From Acidobacteriota bacterium (GTDB lineage: Bacteria; Acidobacteriota; Holophagae; Acanthopleuribacterales; Acanthopleuribacteraceae): a DNA stretch of 64,000 bases. Position numbers and translations under genes: made by a program. Below the pieces are notes generated by a model that saw only the letters and a list, made by a program, of their open reading frames with translations, had not been told where the DNA came from and searched no databases. This document shows positions 35,599-46,900 of this stretch, one piece after another. The stretch lies in assembly GCA_020439745.1 (NCBI GenBank), contig JAGQSC010000017.1, forward strand, positions 186,001 to 250,000, read 5' to 3'. Numbering within the stretch: the stretch's first letter is position 1; each line of letters opens with the position of its first letter.

Positions 35599-38500
35599 AT
35601 GATTCGTGCAATGGTGCTTTTGACAATTTCGTATCTTGGATTTGCTCAGGTGCGTCAGATTCAGTTGAACCAGATCAGCACGGACCAGGGCTTGTCTCAA
35701 AGCACCGTTTATGCAGTCACGCGAGATAGCTATGGATTCTTGTGGGTAGGGACTTATGATGGTCTCAATCGGTATGACGGGCGGGAATTCAAACATTTCG
35801 CTAGGTCAAATTCATTCCTACCGGACAACCTCATTAGGTCTCTTTGGGCTGGATCGGATGGAAACCTCTGGATAGGTACTGGTTCTTTCGGATTAGTAAG
35901 GCATCGTATAGGGACAGCCGAGTTCGAGCAAGTGACAATACCTGGTCAAACCGAATCAAACACTGAAATACAATCGATCTTATCGGTTGCAGGCCATCTC
36001 GCTGTGTTGACGGACGGTTCTCTGTATTGGGTGGATGGACATCCGTATGAGGTGGATCATCAAGGTGACATCGTTGCTGTCCTCGCTTATGAATCCCATC
36101 TTTGGTTTGGTGATAGTAATGGACGACTACATATCCATCGATTTGACGCATCAGATCGATTTTTCACGTGCGCGTTGTTGGGTCTTGAGGATGGCGAGCA
36201 GGTGTCCTCGTTGGCGAACTCGGGTAGCGCCCATGCGTTGGTGGGTACGTCAAAGGGTCGATTGTTGCGTGTCAGGCGTGATGGTCAGATTATCGACAAT
36301 TACACGGAATTACTGAAAGAGCCTTCGGAAATTGAGAATCTCTTGCATGACTCCAATGGCTATGTGTGGGTAAGTCAAGCCAACATCGATGCGTTTGTTT
36401 TGGATTTGGCGTCGGCCACACGAATTGAACTTGCGGAAACCAACTATTTTGGGGAGTGGATTTATGCCATGTATGAGGATGCCCAGAATATCGTGTGGAT
36501 GGGTACTTATGGATCGGGTCTACTCAAATTTGACACAACGACAGACTCAGTCAAGTTTTACCGTGGGTTTTCCGCACCAGGTTCGGTCGACGATGTGACG
36601 GCCCTGTGCCACGTAGGTGGGCTTGATTTGGCGTTTGGGACGCACAACGGTGGTTTTTTTGTGGTGGACGAGACATGGGGGACTCCCAAACTACATCATC
36701 GCTTGGACGGTCAGATCACTGTGATTGCGCCTACAGGTTCTGGCGAGTTCATGGTTGGAACATCAAGCGGCCTGCATGTGATCAATGAGTCTGGCGCGCG
36801 GCGTCATGTCCATTCGGCGGCCAGTGCCAAGGGTGTTTCAGCCATTTGTGAATACCAGGGCGACCTTTTGGTTTCCACGAATGGCGATGGTATTTTCCGT
36901 TACAGAAACGATCAATTGGTCCATCATTACGACGCAAGTAGGGGTGAACTTCCCAGTAATCGAGTGTGGGAGTTAATTTGCGACCGTAATCAACGACTAT
37001 GGGTGGGAACGGTGGAAGGGCTTGCTGTAAAGCGGCTCGGCGACGAGTCATTTACGGTATTCAGGGCTGGCGGACACGCAAAGTCACTCCCACACAACAC
37101 GGTAGACGCCATTAGAGAGGACAACGAGGGAAATATTCTTATTGGCACCACAGGTGGGTTGGCCATATTGGCACAAAGCGATGTTGCAGAGGCCATAAAC
37201 AAACCTGAGCAAGCGTCATTTACGGTGCTGGACACCCGTGCAGGTCTGCCCAGCGATGCCATTTTTGCCGTGCTTGAGGATGAAAGTGCTGCCTATTGGA
37301 TATCCACGAGCCGGGGCATTGCTCGCTACGAGACGAATTCAGGTAGAGTGACCTGTTTAGATCGCAGCGACGGATTGCAAGGATACGAATTCAATAGTGG
37401 CTGTGCCCTCAAACTGCCTGATGGAAAACTGGTGTTTGGAGGTGTCAAAGGCATTAATGTCATCGACCCTCCGATGTTTCAATTCAAACGCGAGCCTTCG
37501 GTTGCCCCGCTCATCACACAAGCTCTTTACAATGAACGTCAAGACGCCGTTCCTATAGATGGTTTCAAGCTTGAAGCCATGGAAATTCCAGTGGGACAGG
37601 CTTTGGGCATGTTCATTGATTTTTCGTTGTTGGACCTGAGACGTCCCGATCGGTTTCAGTTCTTCTGGCGACTGGATGGATTGCATGACACATGGTTGCC
37701 ACTTTCGCAAAAACGCAGCTTTGAAATCACTTCTTTGAATTCTGGCGACTATGTCTTGCGACTAAAAACATGCTTCTCCAACGTAGACTGTTTGGAAAGC
37801 CATTTGAGTTTGCCGATACGCGTGATTCCGTCCATATGGGAACGAACTTGGATGCGTGTCCTACTCGTCGTTTTGGCTGCAGCCTTGCTCAATGGTCTGT
37901 ACTTTGTCTTACGTGCGGTGGCTCGCGCCATGGCCCACTGGCGAAGAACCATGTTCATCGGCCCTTACAAGGTGATTCAGGAGATTGGTAAGGGGGGCAT
38001 GGGCACCGTTTATAAGGCCCAAGACGTCACCAATCACGACATGGTCGCGTTAAAAGTGCTCGACCAGTTCGTGCCAGACGACACGCGAAAAAAGCGGTTC
38101 CTGCAGGAAAGTATGATTTGTGAAACACTGCAGCACCCCAATATCGTTCGTATTTTCAACAAGGGTGAACACAGTGATCGCGTGTATTTTGCCATGGAAT
38201 GTGTGGATGGCGTGACCTTGCGACAATGGATCGACAGCGAGGAAGTAAGCCCTCAGGTCGCCTTGATGATGATTGCCATTCTCAAGGACGCCTTGAACTA
38301 TATGCATGGCCAAGGTGTGGTCCATCGTGACTTCAAACCAGAGAACATCATGATCGATCGCAGTATTACGGTTGAGAAATTGCCCGTAAGCGCCAAGGGA
38401 TTGGCCATGTTGGGTAGTAGCGTTCGATTGTTGGATTTTGGCTTAGCCAAGGCCGTAGGCTACGAGTCGATTACACGAACCGGTGTGTTGGCGGGCACGG

Positions 38501-38841
38501 TTTCCTATCTGCCGCCAGAATACATATCCGGGCAAAAGGAGGTTGGACCCTATCTTGATTTCTATGCATTGGGCATCATTCTCTATGAATTGCTCACCGG
38601 TGCAGGCCCGTTCCCGGGTTCGGATTATGTGACACTCATTTACAGCATTATGAAGCGCAAACCCGACGCCGCGTGCGACGTGAATCCAGACGTACCGCAG
38701 GATGTGTCTGATTTCACCATGGCCTTGATTGAAAGAGTCCCAAATGCTCGCCTCATGAATAGCGATGAGATCGATAAATGGTTGACTGGCATGGTAGAGC
38801 GCTATGTGCTCCAACCGGAAGCCGCAGCGCCGACTCTTTGA
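35599..38841 (+). CDS. Reg_prop/Y_Y_Y periplasmic sensor fused to a Ser/Thr protein kinase
   Basis: A 1080-aa membrane receptor. Signal peptide (MIRAMVLLTISYLGFAQ), then a double beta-propeller of Reg_prop repeats (for example SYGFLWVGTYDGLNRYDG, NQRLWVGTVEGLAV) to about residue 640, a Y_Y_Y Ig-like domain (about 655-740), a membrane segment (about 754-775) and a cytoplasmic Hanks-type kinase (787-1060). The kinase has GKGGMG (797-802), K819, HRD911FKPEN916 and D946FG, so it should be active. Such sensors normally end in a histidine kinase. ATG at 35599 begins the signal peptide; upstream codons overlap the DUF6065 gene. Confidence 0.9.
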   Translation: MIRAMVLLTISYLGFAQVRQIQLNQISTDQGLSQSTVYAVTRDSYGFLWVGTYDGLNRYDGREFKHFARSNSFLPDNLIRSLWAGSDGNLWIGTGSFGLVRHRIGTAEFEQVTIPGQTESNTEIQSILSVAGHLAVLTDGSLYWVDGHPYEVDHQGDIVAVLAYESHLWFGDSNGRLHIHRFDASDRFFTCALLGLEDGEQVSSLANSGSAHALVGTSKGRLLRVRRDGQIIDNYTELLKEPSEIENLLHDSNGYVWVSQANIDAFVLDLASATRIELAETNYFGEWIYAMYEDAQNIVWMGTYGSGLLKFDTTTDSVKFYRGFSAPGSVDDVTALCHVGGLDLAFGTHNGGFFVVDETWGTPKLHHRLDGQITVIAPTGSGEFMVGTSSGLHVINESGARRHVHSAASAKGVSAICEYQGDLLVSTNGDGIFRYRNDQLVHHYDASRGELPSNRVWELICDRNQRLWVGTVEGLAVKRLGDESFTVFRAGGHAKSLPHNTVDAIREDNEGNILIGTTGGLAILAQSDVAEAINKPEQASFTVLDTRAGLPSDAIFAVLEDESAAYWISTSRGIARYETNSGRVTCLDRSDGLQGYEFNSGCALKLPDGKLVFGGVKGINVIDPPMFQFKREPSVAPLITQALYNERQDAVPIDGFKLEAMEIPVGQALGMFIDFSLLDLRRPDRFQFFWRLDGLHDTWLPLSQKRSFEITSLNSGDYVLRLKTCFSNVDCLESHLSLPIRVIPSIWERTWMRVLLVVLAAALLNGLYFVLRAVARAMAHWRRTMFIGPYKVIQEIGKGGMGTVYKAQDVTNHDMVALKVLDQFVPDDTRKKRFLQESMICETLQHPNIVRIFNKGEHSDRVYFAMECVDGVTLRQWIDSEEVSPQVALMMIAILKDALNYMHGQGVVHRDFKPENIMIDRSITVEKLPVSAKGLAMLGSSVRLLDFGLAKAVGYESITRTGVLAGTVSYLPPEYISGQKEVGPYLDFYALGIILYELLTGAGPFPGSDYVTLIYSIMKRKPDAACDVNPDVPQDVSDFTMALIERVPNARLMNSDEIDKWLTGMVERYVLQPEAAAPTL

Positions 38842-38848
38842 TCTCGGT

Positions 38849-40522
38849 TCATTTCTCCAGCTTCTTGTAGGTGACGCGGGTGGGGGCGATATCGCCCAGA
38901 CGTTTCTTGCGGTTCTCTTCGTACTCCTCATAGGAACCATCAAAGTAGACGACCTGAGAGTTACCCTCAAAGGCGAGAATATGCGTGGCGACGCGATCCA
39001 GAAACCAGCGGTCGTGTGAAATGACGATGGCAGATCCTGCAAAATGGTCAAGTGCGTCCTCAAGTGCACGCAAGGTGTTTACATCAAGGTCATTGGTTGG
39101 CTCGTCCAAAAGCAACACATTGGCGCCCGATTTGAGCATGCGTGCCAAATGCAGGCGATTGCGCTCGCCGCCAGAGAGGTCCCTAACTTTCTTGGACTGA
39201 TCGGTACCCGAGAAATTGAATCGCGAACAATAGGCGCGACCATTCATGTCCATGTTGCCGAGTTTGATGATTTCGTTGCCATCGGTGATGGCTTCGAAGA
39301 CGGACGCATCGGCGTTCAATGTTTCTTTTTCCTGGTCCACATAAGCTAACTTCACCGTGCTACCCAGTTCGATTTGACCGGCGTCCGGTTTTTCCTGGCC
39401 AGTAATCATGCGAAACAGGGTGGTCTTACCTGCGCCATTGGCGCCTATCACGCCAATGAGGGCCCCTTTGGGCAAATTGAAGTTCAGATCGTCTACCAGA
39501 AGTTTGTCACCATACTGTTTGCGCACGTTTTCGCATCGAATGACGACATCGCCTAATCGGGGTCCAGAGGGGATGAAAATCTCTAATTCTCGTTCTTTGT
39601 CCTTCGTCTCTTCGTTCAGAAGTGACTCGTAGGCCTTGATTCGTGACTTGGACTTGGCGTGACGGGCTTTTGGGCTCATGGAAATCCATTCAAGTTCACG
39701 AGCTAACGTTTTGCGCCGCTTTGAATCCTGACGTTCCTCAAGTGCAAGGCGTTTTTCCTTCTGATCGAGCCATGACGAGTAATTGCCACGCCAGGGTATG
39801 CCTTCCCCTCGATCTAGTTCCATGATCCAGCCAGCGACATTGTCGAGGAAGTAGCGGTCATGAGTTACGGCGATCACTGTGCCTTTATAATCTTGCAGGT
39901 GGCGCTCAAGCCAAGCCACGGACTCGGCATCTAGATGGTTGGTGGGTTCGTCGAGTAACAGTATGTCGGGTTGAGTAATCAGAAGACGGCAAAGGGCTAC
40001 CCTGCGTTTTTCTCCGCCCGATAGTACGTCTATCTGGGTTTCTGCAGGCGGGCAGCGCAAGGCATCCATCGCCATATTCAGCCTCGTGTCCAGGTTCCAA
40101 CCATCCACCGCATCGATTTTGTCTTGCACATCGCCTTGTCGCTGAATGAGCTTTTCCATGGCGTTGACATCCATGGGCTCAGCAAATTTCTCATTAATCG
40201 CATCGTATTCACGAAGGAGTGCCACGGTTTCGGCTGCTCCTTCTTCCACGATTTGCCGAACAGACTTTGTGCGGTCCAATTGGGGCTCTTGTTCCAGGTA
40301 GCCAATGGAATGTCCCGGGCTAAGGATCCGTTCACCTTGAAAGTCATCGTCAATCCCAGCCATGATTCTTAGCACCGTACTCTTGCCGGCGCCGTTTAAT
40401 CCCAGCAGACCGATTTTGGCACCATAAAAATACGAGAGACTGATGTTCTTGATCACGGTGCGATTGGGCGGATACGTCTTGTTTACCCCGACCATGGAAA
40501 AGATAATTTTTTGATCGTTCAA
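38849..40522 (-). CDS. ettA: Energy-dependent translational throttle protein EttA (ABC-F)
   Basis: 557-aa soluble ABC-F ATPase that binds the ribosomal E site and gates the first peptide bond according to the ADP/ATP ratio. Two ATPase domains with Walker A GLNGAGKST and GANGAGKTT, signatures LSGGEKRR and LSGGERNR, and Walker B DEPTNHLD and DEPTNDLD. The inter-domain P-site linker region is present (about 250-315, ELEWISMSPKARHAKSKSR). TTG at 40522 is chosen: GGAGGTG lies upstream and it gives the family's 555-aa size. Its 3' end nearly meets the kinase gene. Confidence 0.95.
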   Translation of the reverse strand: MNDQKIIFSMVGVNKTYPPNRTVIKNISLSYFYGAKIGLLGLNGAGKSTVLRIMAGIDDDFQGERILSPGHSIGYLEQEPQLDRTKSVRQIVEEGAAETVALLREYDAINEKFAEPMDVNAMEKLIQRQGDVQDKIDAVDGWNLDTRLNMAMDALRCPPAETQIDVLSGGEKRRVALCRLLITQPDILLLDEPTNHLDAESVAWLERHLQDYKGTVIAVTHDRYFLDNVAGWIMELDRGEGIPWRGNYSSWLDQKEKRLALEERQDSKRRKTLARELEWISMSPKARHAKSKSRIKAYESLLNEETKDKERELEIFIPSGPRLGDVVIRCENVRKQYGDKLLVDDLNFNLPKGALIGVIGANGAGKTTLFRMITGQEKPDAGQIELGSTVKLAYVDQEKETLNADASVFEAITDGNEIIKLGNMDMNGRAYCSRFNFSGTDQSKKVRDLSGGERNRLHLARMLKSGANVLLLDEPTNDLDVNTLRALEDALDHFAGSAIVISHDRWFLDRVATHILAFEGNSQVVYFDGSYEEYEENRKKRLGDIAPTRVTYKKLEK

Positions 40523-40688
40523 CGGTCCACCTCCAGCGCGCTCCAATCGGCAGCAACGGCAGGCGATCTTAGCAAAGGCACGCCTATCTGGCTAGCCGGG
40601 CTCCTTGGTCTTGTGCGATTCTTGCAAATGCAGTCATAATCCTATAGTTTTCCTGTAAGACTATTGTAAACAACTTGAAAAACAAAGT

Positions 40689-43600
40689 ATGACACTCCGC
40701 AGATTCACAGACCGTCTCTATGCTTGCTTTGCCTGTTTGTGGCTGGTTGCGTTTGCGGGTCTTCCACTTTGGGCACTTGACCCATCCAAACATCTGTCTC
40801 AGTACGTGCATCGGGTATGGCAAGACAGTGAGGGTTTGCCGCAGAACTCGGTGCAGGCAATCGTGCAGGGGCCGGACGGTTATTTGTGGATCGCAACGCA
40901 GGAAGGATTGGTGCAGTTTGACGGTGTCCGTTTCAAGATATGGGACAAACTCAGTCATCCAATCCTGGAGAATCATGATATTCGCGCGGCGACGACCGAC
41001 GATCAGGGTCAGATTTGGTTTGGCAACCGAGCGGGCTCCGTTTTCCATTTAGAGGGCAGAACAGTCCGGGAAATCACGTTACCCACGCAAGGGGCTCCGG
41101 TCACCTGTATGGCGTGGTCCCGCGGCTCGTTGTGGGTAGGTACGTTGGGTGCGGGCCTGTTCCGATGGGACCAAGAGACAAGAAAGGGTGTACACGTCGA
41201 TCAAGTTTATGCGCCCGTCGTGCCTTGCATGCTTTTCGACCGGTCCGGAAATCTGTGGTTGGGCACCAAGAACGAAGTGTTGTTGTGTCTCAAAGAGGAT
41301 GGACGCTTACTTGAGTTTGTGCCTCCCGTTGCGGTGCCCTTTGAAGTGAGTGCGCTGCTTGAGGATCGATTTGGACGTATCTGGATAGGCACAGAAACCA
41401 GTGGCCTGTTCACAATGGTCCAGAGTGAGATGAGCGCGGTTGCATTGCCCCTTCATCAATCGGAAAAGTCGGTGGCCGCCCTACTGGAAGACGATGACAA
41501 CAATCTTTGGATAGCGACAACCGGCGCCGGTCTCATGCGCCTAGCGGACGATCGATTGGACCGATTTGACCCGGGCCCGAGTCTTTCCCATGAGATTCTG
41601 GGCTCGTTGTTCGAAGATCACGAAGGGAACCTGTGGGTCGGTACCTTAGGTGGCGGCTTGAACCAATACACCGATTGTTCCTTTGTTCCCTACACCTCGG
41701 AGCTGGGCCTAAAGAACGAGACAACCTGGACCGTGTTTCCAGATGGAAAGGGGAAATTTTATGTAGGCACCGATGGAGGTCATATCTATCACTTCGACGG
41801 TGCGCGTTTTGAGCGATTTCACGCCGATATCAGTACAGGCGTAGTGGTGCTCGGAGTCGTGGAACGGGCTGGCATCACATGGATAGCAACGGATCAAGCG
41901 GGAGTTTACAAGATTGCAGGAGAAACAGTCACCCGACTAGGTACTAAAGAACTGGGAACGCGATTTATGTCCAGCTTCTTTATGGGTCCCGACGGCCAAG
42001 TTTGGTTGGGCTCCGATGGAAAAGGCGTCTTTTTCTTGGATGGCGACCAATTTGTGAAGGTACCAGGGACCGATGGTCTCACGGTACCGGCCATCATCAG
42101 CGATGGCCGTGATGGTATTTATGCTGGAACACACAGCGGTGTCTTCCACATTCACAAGAGTCTTTCGACATTTGTCGAGGATATTGGCAGTCACCATGTC
42201 AACGACCTGGCCCTGGACGGTCTTGGTAATCTGTGGATCGGGACTTTTGCCGAGGGCCTGTTTGGCTGGGATGGGAATAAGCTCATTCACCTGATGGCAT
42301 CCGATGGACTTTATGACGATTCGCTTTTTGCGCTCACCGCCGATGCGCGCAATGGTTTGTGGTTCACATCTAATCGCGGGGTTTACTATCTGACAAGGGA
42401 GCAAATCAATGGATTCAGCATGGGGCTTCGATCCAGTGTTGAGGTGAAGTCGTTTACCACCAAGGACGGCATGAAGTCGTTGGAGTGTAACTTTCTGGGT
42501 GGCAATTCCATTTGGTCGGATGACGAAGGTCACATTTGGGTCCCGACGATGAAAGGCCTTGTTCAAGTGAATCCCGCGTCGCGGATCGTCAATAACTTCG
42601 CGCCACGGGTTCGAATTGAAGAAATGGGGTATGGTGATCCTTTGACACTCTTGCTGCCAGGTGAAAGTGTGCCAGAAGGGACCGACCACTTCGAGTTTCA
42701 CTTTACGGCACTCAGCTATAAGGCACCAATGGGCATTCATTTTCGGTACCGCTTGCTCGGATATAACGATCAGTGGATCGACGCAGGCACTGATCGCGTG
42801 GCGTTTTACTCCAGTCTTCCGGCCGGCCAGTTCACGTTTGAAGTTGAAGCGGTCAACGAGGACGGGGTCCATTCAGTAGAAGCGGTACGACGATCCATCG
42901 CCGTGGTACCACCGTTCTATCGGCGAACCTGGTTTATCGGGTTAATGGCTCTTTTAGCCATGGGTGGTCTATTTGTTGCCGACCGGTTACGCGTGCGTCA
43001 CCACCGCAAGAAAAGCATTGAAATGGAATCGGTGGTGCGCGAGAAAACACGGGAACTGGACGCCATTCGCGACGAAATTGTCCATATCAATCAGCAACTT
43101 TCCGAAAATGCGCGAATAGCCGGGATGGCAGAAATGGCTACGGAAGTGCTACACAATATTGGCAACGCCCTGAATACCGCTACCACATCTGCCACCTTGT
43201 TGCATCAGATGCTAATCGACCCAACTTCAGTGCGAGTGGTTTCCCGCATTGTCAAACTCATTTCTGATCATCGAGATGACCTTGCCGAATTTATCTCTCA
43301 GCATGAGCAGGGAAGCAAGATGCCCGATGTGTTAGCACGGCTGGCACCCATTTTAGCTGCCAAGCAAGAGGAATTTCTGCTTGAGGTCAAAGTGCTTCGT
43401 GAACAGTTGGAGCACATCAACGATATCATCGACAGTCAGCAAGAAGTTGAATGGTCGAGCCGAACCTTGGAAGCAACCGACATTCCATTCCTGGTAGAAA
43501 ATGTCGTTCAGATGTTCGCTGGTCGATTCGGTGAGCAGGGTATTGAAATCAATCAAGATTTGAAACCACTGCCACAGGTGAGCGTGTATCGTTCCGATTT

Positions 43601-43964
43601 CCTTCAGATCATGACGAATCTGGTGAAGAATGCCGGAGAGGCCATGAGTCAAAATGGTAGCAAGAGGAAAACGCTTACGGTGAAAACCTATCGCCGCGGT
43701 CCCGTGGTCGTTGTTGAAGTGAAGGATACGGGTCATGGAATCGTCGCGTCGGAGTTGGAACGGCTATTTGAGTTTGGTTACTCCACCAAGACAGATGGGC
43801 ATGGATTTGGGTTGCATTATTGTGCCCGCGTCATCGATCGCATTGGAGGGGTGCTGCGAGCGGAGAGTCCGGGTAGGGGAATGGGAGCCACATTTGTGAT
43901 CGAGATTCCCATTCAACCAGTAGAGAACACGCGATCGATCGCCATGGAGCAGGTAAATGAGTAG
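40689..43964 (+). CDS. Reg_prop/Y_Y_Y sensor histidine kinase
   Basis: A 1091-aa receptor. Signal peptide or membrane segment (about 8-29), double beta-propeller with repeats such as PDGYLWIATQEGLVQFDG and EGNLWVGTLGGGLNQY (about 35-640), Y_Y_Y domain (about 670-745), membrane segment (about 748-768), coiled coil, dimerisation helix with phosphoacceptor H822 in EVLHNIGNALN, and HATPase domain (N-box near N981, DTGHGI, GHGFGLHY). No receiver or DNA-binding domain follows, so the response regulator is elsewhere. It overlaps the next sensor gene by eight bases. Confidence 0.92.
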   Translation: MTLRRFTDRLYACFACLWLVAFAGLPLWALDPSKHLSQYVHRVWQDSEGLPQNSVQAIVQGPDGYLWIATQEGLVQFDGVRFKIWDKLSHPILENHDIRAATTDDQGQIWFGNRAGSVFHLEGRTVREITLPTQGAPVTCMAWSRGSLWVGTLGAGLFRWDQETRKGVHVDQVYAPVVPCMLFDRSGNLWLGTKNEVLLCLKEDGRLLEFVPPVAVPFEVSALLEDRFGRIWIGTETSGLFTMVQSEMSAVALPLHQSEKSVAALLEDDDNNLWIATTGAGLMRLADDRLDRFDPGPSLSHEILGSLFEDHEGNLWVGTLGGGLNQYTDCSFVPYTSELGLKNETTWTVFPDGKGKFYVGTDGGHIYHFDGARFERFHADISTGVVVLGVVERAGITWIATDQAGVYKIAGETVTRLGTKELGTRFMSSFFMGPDGQVWLGSDGKGVFFLDGDQFVKVPGTDGLTVPAIISDGRDGIYAGTHSGVFHIHKSLSTFVEDIGSHHVNDLALDGLGNLWIGTFAEGLFGWDGNKLIHLMASDGLYDDSLFALTADARNGLWFTSNRGVYYLTREQINGFSMGLRSSVEVKSFTTKDGMKSLECNFLGGNSIWSDDEGHIWVPTMKGLVQVNPASRIVNNFAPRVRIEEMGYGDPLTLLLPGESVPEGTDHFEFHFTALSYKAPMGIHFRYRLLGYNDQWIDAGTDRVAFYSSLPAGQFTFEVEAVNEDGVHSVEAVRRSIAVVPPFYRRTWFIGLMALLAMGGLFVADRLRVRHHRKKSIEMESVVREKTRELDAIRDEIVHINQQLSENARIAGMAEMATEVLHNIGNALNTATTSATLLHQMLIDPTSVRVVSRIVKLISDHRDDLAEFISQHEQGSKMPDVLARLAPILAAKQEEFLLEVKVLREQLEHINDIIDSQQEVEWSSRTLEATDIPFLVENVVQMFAGRFGEQGIEINQDLKPLPQVSVYRSDFLQIMTNLVKNAGEAMSQNGSKRKTLTVKTYRRGPVVVVEVKDTGHGIVASELERLFEFGYSTKTDGHGFGLHYCARVIDRIGGVLRAESPGRGMGATFVIEIPIQPVENTRSIAMEQVNE

Positions 43965-46900
43965 ACTCCTGGCTGTGTTGCTCGTGTCCACCAGCGTTTT
44001 GGCGCTCGATCCAAATAAACGCCTTACCCAATACGTGTTCGATACATGGTCTGCGGCCAGCGGTCTGCCACAGAACTCGGTACAAGGAATCAACCAAACA
44101 CATTTGGGTTATCTTTGGTTCGGAACACAGGAAGGACTGGTGCGATTTGATGGGGTCGAATTTGACGTTTTTGACAAATTCAACGTCGCGTCCATGTCAA
44201 GCAACCTCGTTAACACGACAAGTCTCGACGACCAGGGTTACATTTGGTACTCCACAGACTTGGGCGAAGTGATTCGTCTAAATACCATGGACCATTCAGA
44301 CAATCTCCGCATGCATCAATTCGAGCGGGGCATCATCACGTTCATACACGTGCAGGGCAAACAGGCATGGGTGGCGACGGCGGGGAGCGGCGTTTGTCTT
44401 TTAGGCGGTGATCAGCCTCAGTTCTTTAATCAAGAAAACGGACTACCGCATAACAGTGTTTGGTGGATGGGTAGTTCGGTTGGGGGCGGTGTGGTTGCTT
44501 GCACCAACGGAGGATTGGCTTCAATCGAAGACGGTATCTTGAAACCCTTAGGACCTCGCAAAGCCACTTGGTCAATCACTCAAAGGTCTGAGGGTGGTTA
44601 TTGGGTAGGCACCGTTGAAGGCCTGTATGTGTTTGATAATGATACCTATACCCCTGTCCCGATTCGCCCTGAAAATGAACCTGCCATCTATACCGTCATG
44701 GAAGATAGGGATGGATGTGTGTGGGCCGGCACACCTCGGGATGGCATATTCAGGATTTGTAACGCGCGGGTGGAGCAGTTCAACGAACAGCAAGGCTTGC
44801 CATACAATTCAATCCTTTCATTGTTCGAGGATCATGAAGGAAGTATTTGGGCTGGTACGGATGGGGGGGGACTCGTTCGCTTTAGAGATGCCAGTGTCAC
44901 GGCCTTCTCAACAACCGAGGGACTTCCCAACGATATGGTTCGTTCCGTGTTGTCGGACCGGGAAGGCCGACTGTGGATTGGTATGGATGGAGGGGGCGTT
45001 GCTTGGCTTGAAGACCCTGCCAACCCAGTGCTTTCCCGAGTTGAAGGCCTAACGGATGATCGCGTTCTAGCGGTCAACCAGGACAACCAGGGCGGCATCT
45101 GGATTTCCACCTATGGTGGCGGACTAAATTTTTTCGACGGCGACTCCTTGGTGGCCTATGGCGTGTCTGATGGACTACCCACCTTGCGCACGGGCACGGT
45201 GATTCAAACCCGAGATGGAGCCATTTGGATTGGGACCCAATTGGGATTGGTTTCCTTGATTCAAGGCGTCATGCGAACCTATACAACTGTTGACGGATTG
45301 ACATCCAATCTCATCAGAAATCTGCATGAGTCGAGAGATGGAACCCTGTGGATTGCCACTCGAGGCGGGGGGTTGAATGCGTTCCGCGATGGAAAGTTCA
45401 GTGCCTTAACCGAAGCGGATGGATTATCGAGCAATCAGATCCTGGCTATTTACGAGCATGAAAATGGCGACCTTTGGGTGGGTACGTCTGATCAGGGGCT
45501 GAACCTGGTTCGCAAAGGTGAAATCGTCGTGGTCGACCGCAAGAAGGGTCTATTTGACGACAAGATCCTAGAGATCCTATACGACCGTCGTGGTCGCTTC
45601 TGGATGAGCTCAAATCGCGGCATCTTTTCCGTCTTGGTAAGTGATCTTTATGACTTGGTTGACGGTAAGACCGATCAAGTTACCTGCCGAGTTCTGCGAG
45701 CCGATGATGGGATGAAGAGTTCGGAATGTAACGGAGGTAGCGCACCGGCAGGAACTGTCGACCCCAATGGCGTCATTTGGTTTCCTACGATCAAAGGCGT
45801 CGTGCGCATTGACCCCGCAGCGTTGGTGATTAATCCGGTGCCGCCAATGATGACCATAAAGCAAGTCATTGCAGACGGAGAGGTGTTAGACGTAACTGAA
45901 AACATGTCACTACCTTCCACCATTTCGAAACTGGAAATCAAGTTTGCCGCACTCAGCCTTCGAGTACCTGACCGCGTGGGCTATAAGTACCGCTTTAAGG
46001 GTCACGGCGATGAATGGAAGGATATGAAGGGGCGTCGAAGTGTGGTACTGACGAACCTCAAAGGTGGTGATTATACATTTGAGGTACTGGGTTGTAATGA
46101 TAGTGGCGTCTGGAGCGAGCAGCCCGCTCGCATCAATTTTCGTTTTGTATTGCCTTGGTATCAGAAGGCCTGGTTCCGATTGCTGGTGGGGATGGGATTG
46201 CTTGCGATCATATGGCGCAGCTACACGGCAAGACAGCAGAAGATGGGCCGACGGGAGTCACAATTGGCGAACCTAATTGAGGCACGGGCCAGCGGGCTGC
46301 GCGAAAGCAGTCGCAGACTGATAGATGCTCAGGACCAAATGGTGGAGGCGGCGCACCGTGCAGGCATGGCGGAAATCGCCAAAAGCGTGTTAGGACAGGT
46401 GCGCGACGCCTTGACTCAAGTAGATGAAGCCTCCAAGGGACTGGTATCGGCATTGGACAGCGTTTCCGTTCCCACTAGGATGTTGCGGTTGTCGGAGCAG
46501 TTGGGTCAAATTGATCAGGACCGGCTGCACTACCTCAAAGAAACGGAGACCGGAAAGCAGATCATCAAAGAACTCTTGGCTTTACCTGAGCATGTGCCAG
46601 ACCAACGACGTCGGCTGCTGGATGAAATTTCTGCAATTACTAAGAGGTTTCAACAGTTGAATCGATTGATTTCAGCCCAGCAGGACTTTGTCAAACTGGA
46701 ACGGGTACATGACCAAATTGACATCAACCAAATAGTTCTTGATGCGCTGAAGATGAAGTCTGATCTGATCCACGAGCATGGGATCGAGATCATTCAGGAT
46801 TTGGCACCGCTTTCACCCATCCAAGGCAGGCGGTCGTTAATGCTCAAGGCACTGATCAACATGATTCAGAACAGCTGTGAGGCGATTGAATCGTCGCACG

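Noticed and set aside
41937-42872. A 311-codon antisense frame inside the first sensor histidine kinase gene
   Set aside because: Shadow of the propeller-coding strand; no motif, no ribosome binding site and no gap for it.
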